Positions 1 through 7,877 of a stretch of DNA of 14,593 nucleotides are shown here, piece by piece (within the stretch, counting starts at the first letter, position 1; each line of letters opens with the position of its first letter). Origin of the DNA: an uncultured Oscillospiraceae bacterium (GTDB lineage Bacteria; Bacillota; Clostridia; Oscillospirales; Oscillospiraceae); the NCBI GenBank assembly GCA_934646175.1, contig CAKUEI010000041.1, forward strand, positions 1 to 14,593. The letters are read 5' to 3'. A model generated the notes under the pieces. The model saw only the letters and a program-made list of their open reading frames with translations, had not been told where the DNA came from and searched no databases. The position numbers and the translations under genes were made by a program.

Positions 1-93
1 CGTCAGTTCAAAGCCCGCGTTGCGGGACGCCAGCATTGCAAACACGCGGCCGGCAAAATACGTGCCGCCGATCACCATTACTTTCTTTCCCAT
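1..93 (-). CDS. NAD-dependent epimerase/dehydratase-like protein, N-terminal fragment (runs off the left edge)
   Basis: Only the first 31 codons are inside the window. The peptide starts MGKKVMVIGGTYFAGRVF, which is the nucleotide-binding beta-alpha-beta start of an extended short-chain dehydrogenase: a beta strand followed by a Gly-rich turn of the GGTxFxG form typical of NAD-dependent nucleotide-sugar epimerase-like proteins. The substrate cannot be told from this fragment. The ATG at 93 is preceded by a G-rich Shine-Dalgarno stretch (GGGGG about 10 nt upstream), and the gene overlaps the 3' end of mrnC by 16 bp. It is therefore probably translated from the same message as mrnC. Family-level assignment is likely; any finer function is not supported. 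Confidence 0.7.
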   Translation of the reverse strand, partial: MGKKVMVIGGTYFAGRVFAMLASRNAGFELT

Positions 94-515
94 TTGGTTT
101 CATCCCCCTTTTCTTCTTCCGCGATCACGCGGTCAAACAATTCGTTGATGCGTTCTTTGTCGCCCTTCAGATAAAGATAGCCGAACAGACACTCCAGTCC
201 GGTGGCGGCGTGGTACTCCCCCGGCGTTGCGTGCTGCGGGATGCCGCCCACACGGGTATTCCTCCCCCGGCGGAAGACAGCCTCTTCCTCTTCCGTCAGC
301 AGGGGCAGCAGCCGCTCCATGGCCTTTGCCTGTGCGGGGGCCGACACCCGCGCCACCGTGGCCCGGTGCAGCTGGCGGTTGGTCACCCCGCCGTGCAGAC
401 ATAAAAAGGTGCGCACCAGCAGCTCATACACGCCGTCGCCCAGATGGGCAAGACCCAGATTGCTGATCTGTCTCAGCTGATCTGCGTCCAGCGCAGGGGA
501 AAAATAATCATGCAT
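78..515 (-). CDS. mrnC: Mini-ribonuclease 3 (mini-III, 23S rRNA maturation)
   Basis: A 145-residue protein consisting of an RNase III catalytic domain without the double-stranded RNA-binding domain, the hallmark and usual size of mini-III. Members of this family trim the ends of 23S rRNA in Gram-positive bacteria. Visible signatures are the first acidic motif LGDGVYE (Asp27, Glu31), the conserved FRRGRN segment (about 81-86), and the second motif ATGLECLFGYLYL with the expected catalytic Glu108. In Bacillus mrnC often follows cysS; here it follows a DUF4430 lipoprotein gene by 42 bp and overlaps the epimerase-like gene. The start at 515 has only a weak GAGAGA ribosome site, so translation may depend on the upstream gene. 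Function is well supported by motifs; the operon is inferred from spacing. Confidence 0.93.
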   Translation of the reverse strand: MHDYFSPALDADQLRQISNLGLAHLGDGVYELLVRTFLCLHGGVTNRQLHRATVARVSAPAQAKAMERLLPLLTEEEEAVFRRGRNTRVGGIPQHATPGEYHAATGLECLFGYLYLKGDKERINELFDRVIAEEEKGDETKWERK

Positions 516-557
516 ACTGTCTCTCTCGCTTTTCTTTCAGGGTGTCCGGCCGTTCTT

Positions 558-980
558 TCAGGACCAGCCGGTGGTAAAGGTCAGTTCAAACACATCGCCG
601 TCTTCAATGGGCGTGGAGTCCGCACCGGTATTGAGGCCCTCTCCGCCCTTGGTGATGCACCACCACTGTTCTTTGTCCTCGTCCGCCCGCTCACCGTCCG
701 CGGTGACGATATAAATGCCGTAGGCCGTCCCGTTTCCTTCCACTACGCCGGCTTCCACCAGCGCGCGGCCAAGGGTGTCCTGACTGGTCTCAATGGGAAT
801 CTCTTTCCGCGTCCCGTCCCCGTGGATGATCACAGCGGTGATCTGCTTGTCCCCTTCCGGGATGGGAGACGGGCTATCCTGCGTCCCGGGTGTAGCGGCG
901 CAAGCCGTCAGCACCACGGCCAGCAGCAGCGCGGTCAGCGCCGCCTGGGTTCTGCGGGCGTATTTTCTCATTTGAACCAT
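558..980 (-). CDS. DUF4430 (transcobalamin C-terminal-like) lipoprotein
   Basis: A secreted, membrane-anchored protein of 140 residues. Residues 5-23 form a basic-then-hydrophobic signal peptide ending in the lipobox LTAC, so Cys27 should be lipidated and become the mature N-terminus. A Ser/Pro-rich linker (about 32-42) leads into a single DUF4430 domain, recognisable from YGIYIVTADGE, the WW pair in the middle, and a terminal GADSTPIEDGDVFELTFTTG segment. This domain resembles the C-terminal part of transcobalamin and occurs in surface proteins; ligand binding is possible but not shown. The longer reading from the ATG at 1004 is less likely. AAAGGA lies 7 nt before the ATG at 980, and the promoter at 1013-1041 would put the transcription start almost on the 1004 ATG. 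It heads a likely unit with mrnC. Confidence 0.85.
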   Translation of the reverse strand: MVQMRKYARRTQAALTALLLAVVLTACAATPGTQDSPSPIPEGDKQITAVIIHGDGTRKEIPIETSQDTLGRALVEAGVVEGNGTAYGIYIVTADGERADEDKEQWWCITKGGEGLNTGADSTPIEDGDVFELTFTTGWS

Positions 981-1012
981 ACTCTGTTCCTTTCCGATCT
1001 TCATGTGTTGAT

Positions 1013-1041
1013 ATTGTACACTGTATTTCTTCGTTGCGCAA
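1013..1041 (-). promoter_or_regulatory. Sigma-A promoter for the DUF4430 lipoprotein gene
   Basis: On the minus strand the -35 is TTGCGC (1036-1041) and the -10 is TACAAT (1013-1018), with a 17-bp spacer. It lies in the 74-bp gap between the hypothetical gene ending at 1055 and the ATG at 980. It predicts a start near 1006 and a leader of about 26 nt. Confidence 0.7.
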
Positions 1042-1054
1042 GCAGGAAAGCGTC

Positions 1055-1621
1055 TTATCCCTTCTGTCTGTTCTGTTTGTCCGGCTGCTGGGGCGCTCCG
1101 TTTTCGTCAAAGTGGTAGAGAACGTAGGGCCTTCCACACAGGGTCACCACTCGTCCCAGGCAGAACAGCGGTGTCAGCGGGAAGGCCATGCCGGTCTTAT
1201 AGGGTGCCGCGAGGGAAAAGCCATTCTCCTCCCGCCGCCGCAGCCATCCGCTGCATCTCCCCGCACTGCAGGCAAGCACCTTATCCCGCAATAGTGTTCC
1301 CGGATTTTGAATCGCCTCCCACGGTCCCCCTCGCTTTTCCTCTCCGGACGAAAATGGGAACGCCAGCAACGCTTCCCCACATTCCGGCGGCCAGCAACGA
1401 CACCGCCGCAGCGCGTCCGCTTTCAGCGTGCGCTCCAGCCGAAGCTCCCCCTCCGACGGCAGCATGGTGCCGAGAAGAAAGCTTCCTTCCCCGCCGCGCA
1501 GAAAGAGCTTATAAAGCCCCTTCCCCGGGTCCTTCCCGCTTGCCCGAAGGGAGACAGATTCCCCGTCCTCTATGCAGCAAATGCTGCCGCTCAATCCACG
1601 TAAAGGCAATTCGCTTTTCAT
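1055..1621 (-). CDS. Hypothetical protein, Cys-rich, 188 residues
   Basis: I do not recognise a characterised family. The protein is soluble-looking, with no signal peptide or membrane helix. It has ten Cys residues, several in pairs or short spacings (ICC near 14-15, RCRCWPPEC near 74-81, ACSAGRC near 118-124, and FCLG and LCG near the C-terminus). Arrangement: an N-terminal beta-rich part (about 1-70) with a GLYKLFLRGG segment, a middle CWPPECG segment, and a C-terminal part reading PLFCLGRVVTLCGRPYVLYHFDENG, then a charged tail. The start at 1621 is well supported by GAGGTGAG 5 nt upstream. It is divergent from the EamA gene and 74 bp upstream of the separately promoted lipoprotein gene. 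Coding is likely because of the ribosome site and length; function is unknown. Confidence 0.7.
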   Translation of the reverse strand: MKSELPLRGLSGSICCIEDGESVSLRASGKDPGKGLYKLFLRGGEGSFLLGTMLPSEGELRLERTLKADALRRCRCWPPECGEALLAFPFSSGEEKRGGPWEAIQNPGTLLRDKVLACSAGRCSGWLRRREENGFSLAAPYKTGMAFPLTPLFCLGRVVTLCGRPYVLYHFDENGAPQQPDKQNRQKG

Positions 1622-1695
1622 GTTTTCTCACCTCTTCCGCACATATCTCTTCTTTGCAAAGCGCAGGCAAAATTTTGGCCGCAGCGACAAACATC

Positions 1696-1724
1696 TTGTT
1701 TTTTGGGGTTGGGAAGCGTAAGAT
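1696..1724 (+). promoter_or_regulatory. Probable sigma-A promoter for the EamA-TetR unit
   Basis: TTGTTT (1696-1701), 17-bp spacer, TAAGAT (1719-1724), about 28 bp before the ATG at 1752. The -35 is a partial match, so this is moderately sure. Confidence 0.5.
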
Positions 1725-1751
1725 AGCAAAAGAAATGGAGGGTCTTCTATC

Positions 1752-2609
1752 ATGTGGATCACATTCGCCTTCGGCTCTGCGCTGTTTGCTGGCATCACCG
1801 CGATTCTTGCCAAAACCGGCGTAAAAAATGTGGACTCTACGGTGGCCACCGCCCTGCGCACCATCGTGGTTTTGGTCTTCGCCTGGGGTATGGTTTTTCT
1901 GGTAGGGTCCCAGAGCGGAATCTATCACCTGACCCGGCGCACTCTGCTCTTTCTCATCCTCTCCGGCGCGGCCACCGGTGCTTCCTGGCTCTGCTATTAT
2001 CGGGCCCTGCAGCTTGGCAATGTCAATCAGGTAACACCTATTGACAAATCCAGCACGGTCCTCGCTATGATCCTCGCCATTCTCATCCTGCATGAATCCG
2101 TGACATGGCTCAAGGTCGTCGCCATGGTCCTCATCCTTGTAGGCACCATGCTGATGATCACCCGACAGAGAGGCGGCGTGAAGCAAAGCCGCTCCGGCTG
2201 GCTCTTTTTCGCCGTTCTCTCTGCCGTCTTCGCCGCGCTGACCTCCATTCTCGGCAAGATCGGCATTGAGGGGGTGGAGTCCAATCTGAGTACTGCCATC
2301 CGCACCTCGGTGGTGCTGGTCATGGCTTGGATGATGGTACTCCTGACCGGAAAAGCGCCGCAGGTGGGCAAGGTCTCTCTCCGCAGCGCCGCATTCCTGA
2401 CTCTTTCCGGCATCGCCACCGGTGCCTCCTGGCTCTGCTATTACCGGGCGCTGCAGCTTGGCCCCGCCAGCGTGGTAGTGCCCATCGACAAGCTCAGCAT
2501 CCTGGTCACCGTTCTTTTCTCCCGCATCGCTTTGAAAGAAAAGCTGTCCGGCCAGGCGCTGGCCGGCCTGATCCTCATCGTTGCTGGTACCCTAAGCCTT
2601 CTGATTTAA
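1752..2609 (+). CDS. EamA-family (drug/metabolite transporter superfamily) membrane transporter
   Basis: A 285-residue integral membrane protein with about ten hydrophobic helices arranged as two EamA repeats (about 1-140 and 150-285), the usual size and layout of this exporter family. The halves are strikingly alike: both contain TGASWLCYYRALQLG, followed by a VxPIDK motif and then LILVGT or LILIVAGT near the end. The substrate cannot be inferred; family members move amino acids, nucleosides or other small metabolites, mostly outwards. The ATG at 1752 is preceded by GGAGGG with a 9-nt spacer. It ends 22 bp before a TetR-type regulator gene in the same orientation, so the regulator may control this transporter and respond to its substrate. 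That link is inference from position. Confidence 0.9.
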   Translation: MWITFAFGSALFAGITAILAKTGVKNVDSTVATALRTIVVLVFAWGMVFLVGSQSGIYHLTRRTLLFLILSGAATGASWLCYYRALQLGNVNQVTPIDKSSTVLAMILAILILHESVTWLKVVAMVLILVGTMLMITRQRGGVKQSRSGWLFFAVLSAVFAALTSILGKIGIEGVESNLSTAIRTSVVLVMAWMMVLLTGKAPQVGKVSLRSAAFLTLSGIATGASWLCYYRALQLGPASVVVPIDKLSILVTVLFSRIALKEKLSGQALAGLILIVAGTLSLLI

Positions 2610-2631
2610 TGCATTTAAGAAAGGTGATGAC

Positions 2632-3216
2632 ATGTCTCAGGTCACAAAGCGTGCACTGGAAGAATCCCTCAAGCATCTCCTGCTGGAAAAGCCTCTCAAC
2701 AAAATCACCATCGCAGATATCACCGAGGACTGCGGCGTCAGCCGCATGACGTTCTACTACCACTTCAAGGACATCTACGATCTGGTGGAATGGTGCTGCG
2801 TGGAGGACGCCTCCAAGGCCCTCGCCGGGAAAAAGACCTACGACACCTGGCAGGAGGGGTTTTACAACATTTTCGAGGTGGTCCTTGCCAACAAGCCGTT
2901 TATCCAGAACGTCTATCACTGCGTCAGCAAGGAGCAGGTGGAGACCTATCTCCACTCCCTCACCTATGACCTGCTCATCGGTGTAGTGAACGAAAAGGCG
3001 GAAGGTATTCCCATCAAGGAATCGGACAAGGTCTTCATCGCGGACTTCTATAAATACGCCTTTGTAGGCATCATGCTGGACTGGATCAAGAACGGCATGA
3101 AAGAGGATCCGCACCAGATCGTCTCTCGCATCAGCACCCTGACCCACGGCGACATGGCCCGGGCCATTGCCCAGCTGCGCACCGATCAAATGGGACAAAC
3201 GGAGCCAAACGAGTAA
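2632..3216 (+). CDS. TetR/AcrR-family transcriptional regulator
   Basis: A 194-residue one-component regulator. The N-terminal helix-turn-helix is clear at about residues 8-50: a lead helix, KITIADITEDCGVS, then RMTFYYHFKDIYDLVEW, which is the typical TetR DNA-binding signature ending in the YYHF motif. The rest is all-alpha and should form the ligand-binding and dimerisation domain. Its pattern (a conserved Trp after the helix-turn-helix, NKPFIQNVYH in the middle, and a C-terminal DWIKNGMKEDP segment) resembles the TetR C-terminal type found in DhaS-like regulators. AAAGGTGATG precedes the start. It probably regulates the EamA gene upstream, itself, or the oleate hydratase downstream. I found no convincing operator palindrome. 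A strong terminator follows directly. Confidence 0.9.
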   Translation: MSQVTKRALEESLKHLLLEKPLNKITIADITEDCGVSRMTFYYHFKDIYDLVEWCCVEDASKALAGKKTYDTWQEGFYNIFEVVLANKPFIQNVYHCVSKEQVETYLHSLTYDLLIGVVNEKAEGIPIKESDKVFIADFYKYAFVGIMLDWIKNGMKEDPHQIVSRISTLTHGDMARAIAQLRTDQMGQTEPNE

Positions 3217-3232
3217 AAACTGTACATCTTTT

Positions 3233-3268
3233 CCCCGATGATCAAATTATGGTCATCGGGGTCTTTTT
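3233..3268 (+). terminator. Rho-independent terminator after the TetR gene
   Basis: Arms 3233-3244 (CCCCGATGATCA) and 3250-3261 (TGGTCATCGGGG) form a 12-bp stem with one T-G wobble and the loop AATTA, followed by TCTTTTTG. It separates the EamA-TetR unit from the oleate hydratase gene. Confidence 0.9.
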
Positions 3269-3273
3269 GTTTA

Positions 3274-3302
3274 TTGTACTTCCCTGCCGGTTATTTTATG
3301 AT
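3274..3302 (+). promoter_or_regulatory. Sigma-A promoter for the oleate hydratase gene
   Basis: TTGTAC (3274-3279), 17-bp spacer, TATGAT (3297-3302), placed right after the terminator and 39 bp before the ATG at 3342. It also shows that the long in-frame extension starting at 3249 cannot be translated, because it begins upstream of this promoter and inside the terminator. Confidence 0.8.
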
Positions 3303-3341
3303 GAGGGCAAATCAAAGGAAAAACGAAGCGGAGGTTTTATT

Positions 3342-5117
3342 ATGTACTATTCCAGCGGTAATTATGAAGCATTCGTTCGTCCTCAGAAGCCGGAAGGCGT
3401 AGACCACAAATCCGCCTATATCGTCGGCAGCGGCCTGGCCGCTCTGACCGCCGCCTGCTATCTGGTGCGGGACGCGCAGATGAAAGGCTCCCACATTCAC
3501 ATTCTGGAAAAAGGCGATCTGCCCGGCGGTGCCTGCGACGGCTACTATTTTGAAAACGTGGGCTATGTCATGCGCGGTGGCCGGGAAATGGACAACCACT
3601 TCGAGGTCATGTGGGACCTGCTGCACTCCATCCCCTCGCTGGAGACTGAAGGGGCCAGCGTTCTGGACGAGTATTACTGGCTCAACAAGGAGGACCCCAA
3701 CTACTCCCTCTGCCGTGCCACCGTCAACCGCGGACAGGATGCCCACACCGACGGCAAGTTCGCCATCTCCGACCGCGGTGCCATGGAGATCATGAAGTTG
3801 TTCTTTACCCCCAATGAGGAACTGCAGGATAAGCGCATTGACGAGATTTTTGACAGCGAGGTCTTCGACAGCAACTTCTGGCTTTACTGGCGCACCATGT
3901 TCGCCTTTGAAAACTGGCACAGCGCACTGGAAATGAAGCTCTACCTCCAGCGCTATATCCACCACATCGGCGGTCTGCCCGACTTCAAGGCCCTGCGCTT
4001 CACCAAGTACAATCAGTATGAGTCCATCATCCTCCCCATGGTGCGTTACCTGGAAAGCCACGACGTGCAGTTCCATTACGGCGTCCACGTCACCAATGTG
4101 GAGTTCGACTGCTCCTCCGAAAAAAAGGTCGCCAAGCGCATCGACGTGCTGCACGACGGCAAGGCAGACGCCATCGACCTGACGGAAAACGACCTGGTCT
4201 TCATCACCAACGGCGGTTGTGTGGAGAATTCCTCCATGGGCAGCCAGAACACCCCCGCCAAGTTCGATGCCGAGATCCGCGAAGGCGGCGGCTGGGACAT
4301 GTGGCGTAAAATCGCCGTGCAAGACCCCGCCTTCGGCCATCCCGATAAGTTCTGCGGCGACCCCGAAAAGTGCAACTGGATGAGCGCCACGGTGGAGACC
4401 CTGGATCAGCGCATCATTCCCTATATCAAGGCCATCTGCAAGCGGGATCCCTTCTCCAGCGGCGTGGTCACCGGCGGCATCGTCACGGTGAAGGACTCCT
4501 CCTGGCTCATGAGCTGGACCATCAACCGCCAGCCCCAGTTCCGCGATCAGCCCAAGGATCACTGCCTGGTCTGGCTGTACGGGCTCTTTACGGATAAGCC
4601 CGGCGACTATGTGAAGAAGCCCATGCGCGACTGCACCGGCAAAGAGATCTGCATGGAGTGGCTTTATCATCTGGGCGTTCCTGCCGATCAGATCGAAGAC
4701 ATGGCGGAACACAGCGCCAACACCGTTCCCGTTATGATGCCCTATATCGATGCCTTCTTCATGCCCCGCGCCTATGGCGACCGGCCGAAGGTGGTGCCCG
4801 ACGGCGCCGTCAACTTCGCCTTCCTGGGCCAGTTCGCCGAGACCCCGCGCGACACCATTTTCACCACCGAGTACTCCATGCGCACCGGTATGGAGGCGGT
4901 CTATACCCTGCTGAACGTGGATCGCGGCGTGCCGGAGGTCTGGGGCAGCGTCTATGACATCCGCGACCTCTTGAACGCCACCGTCCAGCTGCGGGACGGC
5001 AAAAAGCTCACTGATCTGGAGCTTGGCTTTGCCGAGCAGATGGCCCTGAAGGCCGTCATGAAAAAGCTCCGTGGAACCGACGTGGAAAAGCTCCTCAAAA
5101 ACGCAGACGCCATCTAA
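3342..5117 (+). CDS. ohyA: Oleate hydratase (FAD-dependent fatty-acid double-bond hydratase)
   Basis: A 591-residue protein matching the oleate hydratase (myosin-cross-reactive antigen) family in length and motifs. These peripheral-membrane flavoenzymes add water across the cis-9 double bond of free oleate and related acids, giving 10-hydroxy fatty acids. Visible features: the FAD Rossmann turn IVGSGLAAL (about 27-35) with the acidic residue Glu56 after the second strand, the PGGACDG loop (61-67), the family motif RGGREM (78-83) with the expected catalytic Glu82, and Tyr201 in EMKLYLQRY, matching the paired catalytic Glu/Tyr described for the family. The C-terminal part carries GQFAETPRDTIFTTEYSMRTGMEAVYTLL, the FAD-cap region. 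The ATG at 3342 has GGAGG 7 nt upstream. The gene has its own promoter and ends at a bidirectional terminator facing valS. Confidence 0.96.
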   Translation: MYYSSGNYEAFVRPQKPEGVDHKSAYIVGSGLAALTAACYLVRDAQMKGSHIHILEKGDLPGGACDGYYFENVGYVMRGGREMDNHFEVMWDLLHSIPSLETEGASVLDEYYWLNKEDPNYSLCRATVNRGQDAHTDGKFAISDRGAMEIMKLFFTPNEELQDKRIDEIFDSEVFDSNFWLYWRTMFAFENWHSALEMKLYLQRYIHHIGGLPDFKALRFTKYNQYESIILPMVRYLESHDVQFHYGVHVTNVEFDCSSEKKVAKRIDVLHDGKADAIDLTENDLVFITNGGCVENSSMGSQNTPAKFDAEIREGGGWDMWRKIAVQDPAFGHPDKFCGDPEKCNWMSATVETLDQRIIPYIKAICKRDPFSSGVVTGGIVTVKDSSWLMSWTINRQPQFRDQPKDHCLVWLYGLFTDKPGDYVKKPMRDCTGKEICMEWLYHLGVPADQIEDMAEHSANTVPVMMPYIDAFFMPRAYGDRPKVVPDGAVNFAFLGQFAETPRDTIFTTEYSMRTGMEAVYTLLNVDRGVPEVWGSVYDIRDLLNATVQLRDGKKLTDLELGFAEQMALKAVMKKLRGTDVEKLLKNADAI

Positions 5118-5131
5118 ATTTTACAAAATTA

Positions 5132-5172
5132 AAAGCCCAGGTGGAGCCGCATTGCGGCTCCACCTGGGCTTT
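5132..5172. terminator. Bidirectional terminator between convergent ohyA and valS
   Basis: A perfect 19-bp inverted repeat (AAAGCCCAGGTGGAGCCGC at 5132-5150 and its complement at 5154-5172) with a 3-nt ATT loop. T-rich sequence follows on the plus strand, and the reverse strand continues into T-rich sequence as well. It lies 14 bp after the ohyA stop and 11 bp after the valS stop, so it should serve both. Confidence 0.93.
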
Positions 5173-5183
5173 CTTCATTTTTG

Positions 5184-7811
5184 TTACATGGCAGCGAGCT
5201 GCTCTTTGATCTTCGCAATCAGGGAGGTGAGCTTTTCTGCTCGCTCCCGCTCTGCGGCCACCACGTGCTCCGGCGCTTTATTGACAAACCCGGGGTTCTG
5301 CAGCTTGGTCTGCAGCTTCTGAAGCTCGGCCTCCTGCTTGCCCAGATCCTTGTTGAGGCGGGCGCGCTCCTTCTCCAGATCCACCAACTCCGCCAGGGGC
5401 AAATATGCCTTCGCAGCAGAGGTAACGGCTGTCACCATATTGCTCCCCTCCGGCGCTTCCCCGGCGGACACCACCTGCAGGTCGCTGGCATAGCCCAGAC
5501 GCAGCAGGAATCCGCGGCCCTGCTCAAAAGCCTCCCGATCCTCGGCGGCCACAATGAGGTGCGCCTTCTTGGACGGGGGAACGTTCAGCTCCGCCCGGCG
5601 GTTGCGGATGGCACGGATCAGCTCCATGACCTCTTCCATCGCCTGCTCCTCCTGGGGGAAATGCAGCTTCTCATCGGCCGTGGGCCATGCCTGCAGCATG
5701 AGGAAGCCGCCCTCATGGGGCAGCGCCTGCCAGATCTCCTCCGTCAGGAAGGGCATGAAGGGATGCAGCAGCTTCAGGAACTGGGTCAGTACATAGCACA
5801 GCACCTGCTGCGTCCGCTCTTTTGCCCCTTCGTCCTCGCCCTGCATTCTGGCCTTGGTCAGCTCAATATACCAGTCACAGTAATCGTCCCAGATGAAGTC
5901 GTAGATCTTCTGCGCCGCCACGCCCAGTTCATACTTCTCCATGTTGTCGGTCATTTCGGTGATCACATGGTTCAGGCGGCTCAGGATCCACTTGTCCTCC
6001 CGCTCCAGCTGCTCCGGCAGACTGCACTTGTCGATGGTCAGGTTCATCATCAGGAAGCGGCTGGCATTCCAGATCTTGTTGGCGAAGTTGCGCATGGCCT
6101 CGCACCGCTCGGTGTAGAAGCGCATGTCGTTTCCAGGGGAGTTGCCGGTGATGAGGTTAAAGCGCAGGGCGTCCGCGCCGTACTGTTCCGCCATCTCCAA
6201 CGGGTCGATGCCGTTGCCCAGGCTCTTGGACATCTTACGGCCCTTGTCGTCGCGCACCAGTCCGTGGATGAACACCGTGTGGAAGGGCGGCTTGCCTGTG
6301 TGCTCGCAGGCGGAGAAGATCATCCGGGCTACCCAGAAGAAGATGATATCGTATCCGGTCACCAGCACGTCGGTGGGATAGAAATACCGATAGTCCTCGG
6401 TGTTCTCCGGCCAGCCCAGGGTGGAGAAGGGCCACAGCGCGGAGGAGAACCATGTGTCCAGCACATCCGGGTCCCGCTCGATATGACTGCTGCCGCAGTG
6501 CTCGCATTCCGTGGGGTCCGTTTCGGAAACGGTCATCTTCCCGCAGTCGGCGCAGTACCACACTGGGATCTGATGACCCCACCACAGCTGGCGGGAAATG
6601 CACCAGTCGTGGACATTTTCCATCCAGTTGAGATAGGTCTTGGAGAAGCGGTCGGGCACGAACTTGACCTCACCGTCGTTCACCACCCGCAGGGCCTCTT
6701 CCGCCAGCGGCTGCATCTTCACGAACCACTGAGCGGAGATGATCGGCTCCACATCGGTGCCGCAGCGGTAACAGGTGCCCACGTTGTGCTGATGCTCCTC
6801 GATCTTTTCCAGAAGGCCCAGCTTGTCCAGATCCTCTACGATGACCTTGCGGGCCTCATAGCGATCCAGCCCCTGATACTTGCCGCCGTTCTCGTTCACC
6901 TTTCCGCTGTCGTCCAGCACGCGGATGAACTCCAGATTATGCCGCAGGCCCACCTCGAAGTCGTTGGGATCGTGGGCGGGGGTCATCTTCACGCAGCCTG
7001 TGCCGAAGGCCATGTCCACGTACTCGTCGCCCACAATGGGGATCTCGCGGTCCATCAGCGGCAGCTTGCAGGTCTTCCCGATCAGATGCTGATAGCGCTC
7101 GTCATTGGGGTTCACCGCCACGCCGGTGTCGCCCAGCATGGTCTCAGGCCGGGTGGTTGCCACGATGACATAGCCGCTTCCGTCCGTCAGAGGATAGCGC
7201 AGGTGCCACAGCTTGCCGGGCTTATCCTTATACTCCACCTCGGCGTCGGAAAGGGCCGTGATGCAGTGGGGGCACCAGTTGACAATGCGGGAACCCTTGT
7301 AGATAAGGCCCTTGTTGTAAAGAGACACGAACACATGGCGCACTGCCTTGGAAAGGCCGTCGTCCATGGTGAACCGGGCGCGGCTCCAGTCGCAGGAGGC
7401 GCCCATTTTCTTCTGCTGCTCCACGATGCGGTTGCCGTACTTCTTTTTCCAGTCCCACACCCGCTCCAGGAATTTTTCCCGGCCCAGGTCATGGCGGGTC
7501 AGGCCCTCTTCCTTCCGCAGGGCCTCCTCCACCTTGATCTGGGTGGCAATGCCGGCATGGTCGGTACCGGGCACCCACAAGGCCGCGTAGCCCTGCATTC
7601 TTCTCCAGCGGATCAGAATATCCTGCATGGTGCAGTCCATGGCATGGCCCATATGCAGCTGCCCCGTCACGTTGGGGGGCGGCATGACGATGGTGAAGGG
7701 CTTCTTCTCTGGGTCGCGGTGCCCTTCAAAGCAGCCGTTTTCCTCCCACATGCGGTAAATGCGGCCTTCCACCTCCTGGGGCTCGTAGACCTTTGGCAGT
7801 TCTCTTTTCAT
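5184..7811 (-). CDS. valS: Valyl-tRNA synthetase
   Basis: An 875-residue class Ia aminoacyl-tRNA synthetase, full length for ValRS, charging tRNA-Val in the cytoplasm. The HIGH motif is HMGH (53-56) inside PPPNVTGQLHMGHA; the KMSKS loop is KMSKS (526-530). Between them lies the CP1 editing domain, which hydrolyses mischarged Thr-tRNA. Two Cys pairs (CYRCG, and CADCG with CEHCG) suggest zinc-stabilised insertions. The C-terminus (about the last 65 residues) is the charged coiled-coil arm typical of ValRS. The start at 7811 (MKRELPKVYEP) is chosen over the in-frame upstream start at 7952. The extra 47 residues would be read from the T-box and terminator region, and GGAG lies 12 nt before 7811. 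Regulation is by the T-box leader just upstream. Confidence 0.98.
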   Translation of the reverse strand: MKRELPKVYEPQEVEGRIYRMWEENGCFEGHRDPEKKPFTIVMPPPNVTGQLHMGHAMDCTMQDILIRWRRMQGYAALWVPGTDHAGIATQIKVEEALRKEEGLTRHDLGREKFLERVWDWKKKYGNRIVEQQKKMGASCDWSRARFTMDDGLSKAVRHVFVSLYNKGLIYKGSRIVNWCPHCITALSDAEVEYKDKPGKLWHLRYPLTDGSGYVIVATTRPETMLGDTGVAVNPNDERYQHLIGKTCKLPLMDREIPIVGDEYVDMAFGTGCVKMTPAHDPNDFEVGLRHNLEFIRVLDDSGKVNENGGKYQGLDRYEARKVIVEDLDKLGLLEKIEEHQHNVGTCYRCGTDVEPIISAQWFVKMQPLAEEALRVVNDGEVKFVPDRFSKTYLNWMENVHDWCISRQLWWGHQIPVWYCADCGKMTVSETDPTECEHCGSSHIERDPDVLDTWFSSALWPFSTLGWPENTEDYRYFYPTDVLVTGYDIIFFWVARMIFSACEHTGKPPFHTVFIHGLVRDDKGRKMSKSLGNGIDPLEMAEQYGADALRFNLITGNSPGNDMRFYTERCEAMRNFANKIWNASRFLMMNLTIDKCSLPEQLEREDKWILSRLNHVITEMTDNMEKYELGVAAQKIYDFIWDDYCDWYIELTKARMQGEDEGAKERTQQVLCYVLTQFLKLLHPFMPFLTEEIWQALPHEGGFLMLQAWPTADEKLHFPQEEQAMEEVMELIRAIRNRRAELNVPPSKKAHLIVAAEDREAFEQGRGFLLRLGYASDLQVVSAGEAPEGSNMVTAVTSAAKAYLPLAELVDLEKERARLNKDLGKQEAELQKLQTKLQNPGFVNKAPEHVVAAERERAEKLTSLIAKIKEQLAAM

Positions 7812-7837
7812 TCTTTTCTGACACTCCTTTTCGGGGC

Positions 7838-7877
7838 AAAACAAAATGTCCGCCCCAAGCGTTGGCTCAGGGCGAAC
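7838..7877 (-). terminator. Regulated terminator of the valS T-box
   Basis: A 13-bp stem including G-U pairs, with a CAAC loop (7848-7877), followed on the minus strand by ATTTTGTTTT. It sits just after the T-box sequence and before the valS ribosome site, as expected for the terminator that competes with the antiterminator. Confidence 0.8.

Noticed and set aside
1509..2186. 225-codon open frame on the minus strand across the EamA start region
   Set aside because: It overlaps two supported genes and the EamA promoter, and its His/Glu/Asp/Gly-rich product resembles the reverse of a membrane protein gene.
3249..3341. N-terminal extension of oleate hydratase by 31 residues, hydrophobic and signal-like
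   Set aside because: It begins inside the upstream terminator and before the promoter, while the ATG at 3342 has a good GGAGG site and matches the family N-terminus.
3312..4712. 466-codon open frame on the minus strand opposite ohyA
   Set aside because: It is the antisense shadow of a gene with clear catalytic motifs, and its composition is typical of a reverse-complement artefact.
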